DNA from: Candidatus Aenigmatarchaeota archaeon
Lineage (GTDB): Archaea; Aenigmatarchaeota; Aenigmatarchaeia; QMZP01; JAUXAV01
DNA length: 12,660 nt
Reading direction: 5' to 3'
NCBI GenBank assembly: GCA_030619735.1
Contig: JAUXAV010000021.1
Span: forward strand, 1-12,660
The notes under the pieces are model-generated. The model was not told the DNA's origin, ran no database searches, and saw nothing but the letters and a program-made list of their open reading frames with translations. Position numbers and translations under genes: made by a program. Below are positions 12,042 to 12,660 of this stretch, piece after piece; within the stretch, counting starts at the first letter, position 1; every line of letters starts with the position of its first letter.

Positions 12042-12137
12042 ATGATTAAAAGGCCTATTTTTTTCTGGCTACGAAGAAGTTGTAGCGAGACAGATAGCGT
12101 AACAGACAGTTACGAAAAAGCTAAGAAGAAAAGATAG
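12042..12137 (+). CDS. Doubtful small ORF, 31 aa
   Basis: The ATG at 12042 is preceded by GAGGTGGATT. The product MIKRPIFFWLRRSCSETD... is basic, with a Lys-rich end and no known motif. It contains two short near-repeats at DNA level (GATAGCGTAACA and GATAGCGTGACA). The base composition gives no support, so it is listed only because of the ribosome binding site. Confidence 0.2.
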   Translation: MIKRPIFFWLRRSCSETDSVTDSYEKAKKKR

Positions 12138-12174
12138 CGTGACAATTTAGCAAAGGCCCCTACTTGCCTTATGT

Positions 12175-12255
12175 ATTAAGGGATTTAGGGGGTTGCCGGG
12201 CAACCAAAATTCGGTGCTGCGGCAAGTTATGCGAGCCCCTGCTGGGAAATCCAGA
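12175..12255 (+). ncRNA. Region with nested stems, possible structured RNA or leader
   Basis: An outer pairing GGATTT / AAATCC and an inner GGGG / CCCC enclose a perfect hairpin GGTTGCC-G-GGCAACC and a second GC-rich segment. The terminator at 12309-12346 follows on the same strand within 60-130 bases. Together they could form an RNA whose 3' end is the terminator. It does not match a riboswitch or small RNA consensus that I know; one of several possible folds. Confidence 0.3.
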
Positions 12256-12308
12256 TAACTTCTCACAGGGGTTTGTAATTATAAATAAGGTTTCATCACC
12301 CTCCTCCG

Positions 12309-12346
12309 AAGCCAGATTCTGTTATCATTAGAATCTGGCTTTTTTT
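12309..12346 (+). terminator. Rho-independent terminator, copy 1
   Basis: AAGCCAGATTCT pairs with AGAATCTGGCTT (12 bp) around the loop GTTATCATT, followed by a T tract. A textbook intrinsic terminator on the plus strand. The identical hairpin recurs at 12418. No confident plus-strand gene lies before it, which hints at a plus-strand RNA or an eroded gene upstream. Confidence 0.8.
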
Positions 12347-12417
12347 GTTATGATTTTATTATTTGATTCATCTAGACACATGACTGCTAAGGTTGTCTTG
12401 GCAATCTTAGCCTCCTG

Positions 12418-12454
12418 AAGCCAGATTCTGTTATCATTAGAATCTGGCTTTTTT
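12418..12454 (+). terminator. Rho-independent terminator, copy 2
   Basis: Same 12-bp stem and same 9-nt loop as copy 1, followed by T6. Both are preceded by CCTCC-GAAG-like sequence, so about 40 bp was duplicated 109 bp apart. The DNA between copies (12347-12417) holds no ORF or clear signal. Confidence 0.8.
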
Positions 12455-12660
12455 CCTTTGTCTGCTTTGGTTGAGGACAGGCCCGCTCAGGGAGGAGCAT
12501 TAAGGGCCAGGGAGCTGGTGAGTTGAAGTTTCGGGCAAGAAGAATAGATTTACCGCCAGTTCCCTTTTGTAATTGTCAACTTAGCGGGATATATTCACAA
12601 ACCCTAAGGAGTGCAACTAATAGGGATAGCCCACACAAACCCTAAAATAAGTCCCTTTAA
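12455..12660. other. No feature recognised at the right edge
   Basis: About 200 bases without an ORF, hairpin terminator or convincing promoter. Short direct echoes such as CACAAACCCTAA at about 12596 and 12634 occur and may belong to a repeat that continues outside the window. Confidence 0.4.

Noticed and set aside
12175..12255. c-di-GMP or fluoride riboswitch
   Set aside because: The GGTTGCC hairpin and GGGG/CCCC pairing look suggestive, but the conserved nucleotides of those classes are absent.

Overview
The window looks like a bacterial chromosomal segment. Genes have strong AAAGGAG-type ribosome binding sites and very short spacing, and two proteins begin with a type IV prepilin (GFxxxE) leader. 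Proteins carrying prepilin leaders on unusual domains, plus a hydroxypyruvate-isomerase-like enzyme, suggest the Planctomycetota/PVC group or a neighbouring candidate phylum such as Omnitrophota. That assignment is an inference from protein style only. All confident genes lie on the minus strand and read right to left.

Layout, in direction of transcription. (1) 12660-10713: gene-poor DNA with twin plus-strand terminators (12309 and 12418), a few short doubtful ORFs and some hairpins. (2) 10712-10308: copy 3 of a roughly 400-bp leader/promoter module, which ends in a ribosome binding site and a 34-aa ORF. (3) 10253-9471: an array of twelve regularly built stem-loops in three alternating families (A, B, C) with a 332-bp super-period. 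(4) 9437-9181: copy 2 of the leader module, then a 171-aa membrane protein and a prepilin leader fused to a hydroxypyruvate isomerase-like TIM barrel, closed by a hairpin terminator near 7319-7372. (5) 7296-6888: copy 1 of the leader module, then an operon-like run of at least seven small or unknown genes: a coiled-coil-like protein, a one-TM peptide, a 65-aa protein, a 359-aa membrane-anchored protein, two tandem paralogous three-TM proteins, and a 1021-aa prepilin-leader/TM/ankyrin-repeat protein. A terminator at about 153-187 ends the run, and a ribosome binding site at the left edge announces another minus-strand gene outside the window.

The outstanding feature is the array. Read on the minus strand, each unit is: closing stem, GA, 9 variable nt, U, 4-5 bp apical stem with a small loop (UUCG, UCCG or GAAA in five units), G, 10 variable nt, U, closing stem. 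The two variable stretches keep exactly the same lengths in all twelve units and in all three stem families, yet share no sequence between units. The AT-rich linkers between units vary in length but stay recognisably similar between super-repeats. Every stem deviation I can align in intact pairs is C-A if the plus strand is read and G-U if the minus strand is read. This is strong evidence for a structured RNA made from the minus strand. It looks like an array of bipartite-guide hairpins, conceptually close to TIGR (tandem interspaced guide RNA) arrays but different in architecture, and no recognisable Nop-domain Tas gene is in the window. Guide function is a hypothesis.
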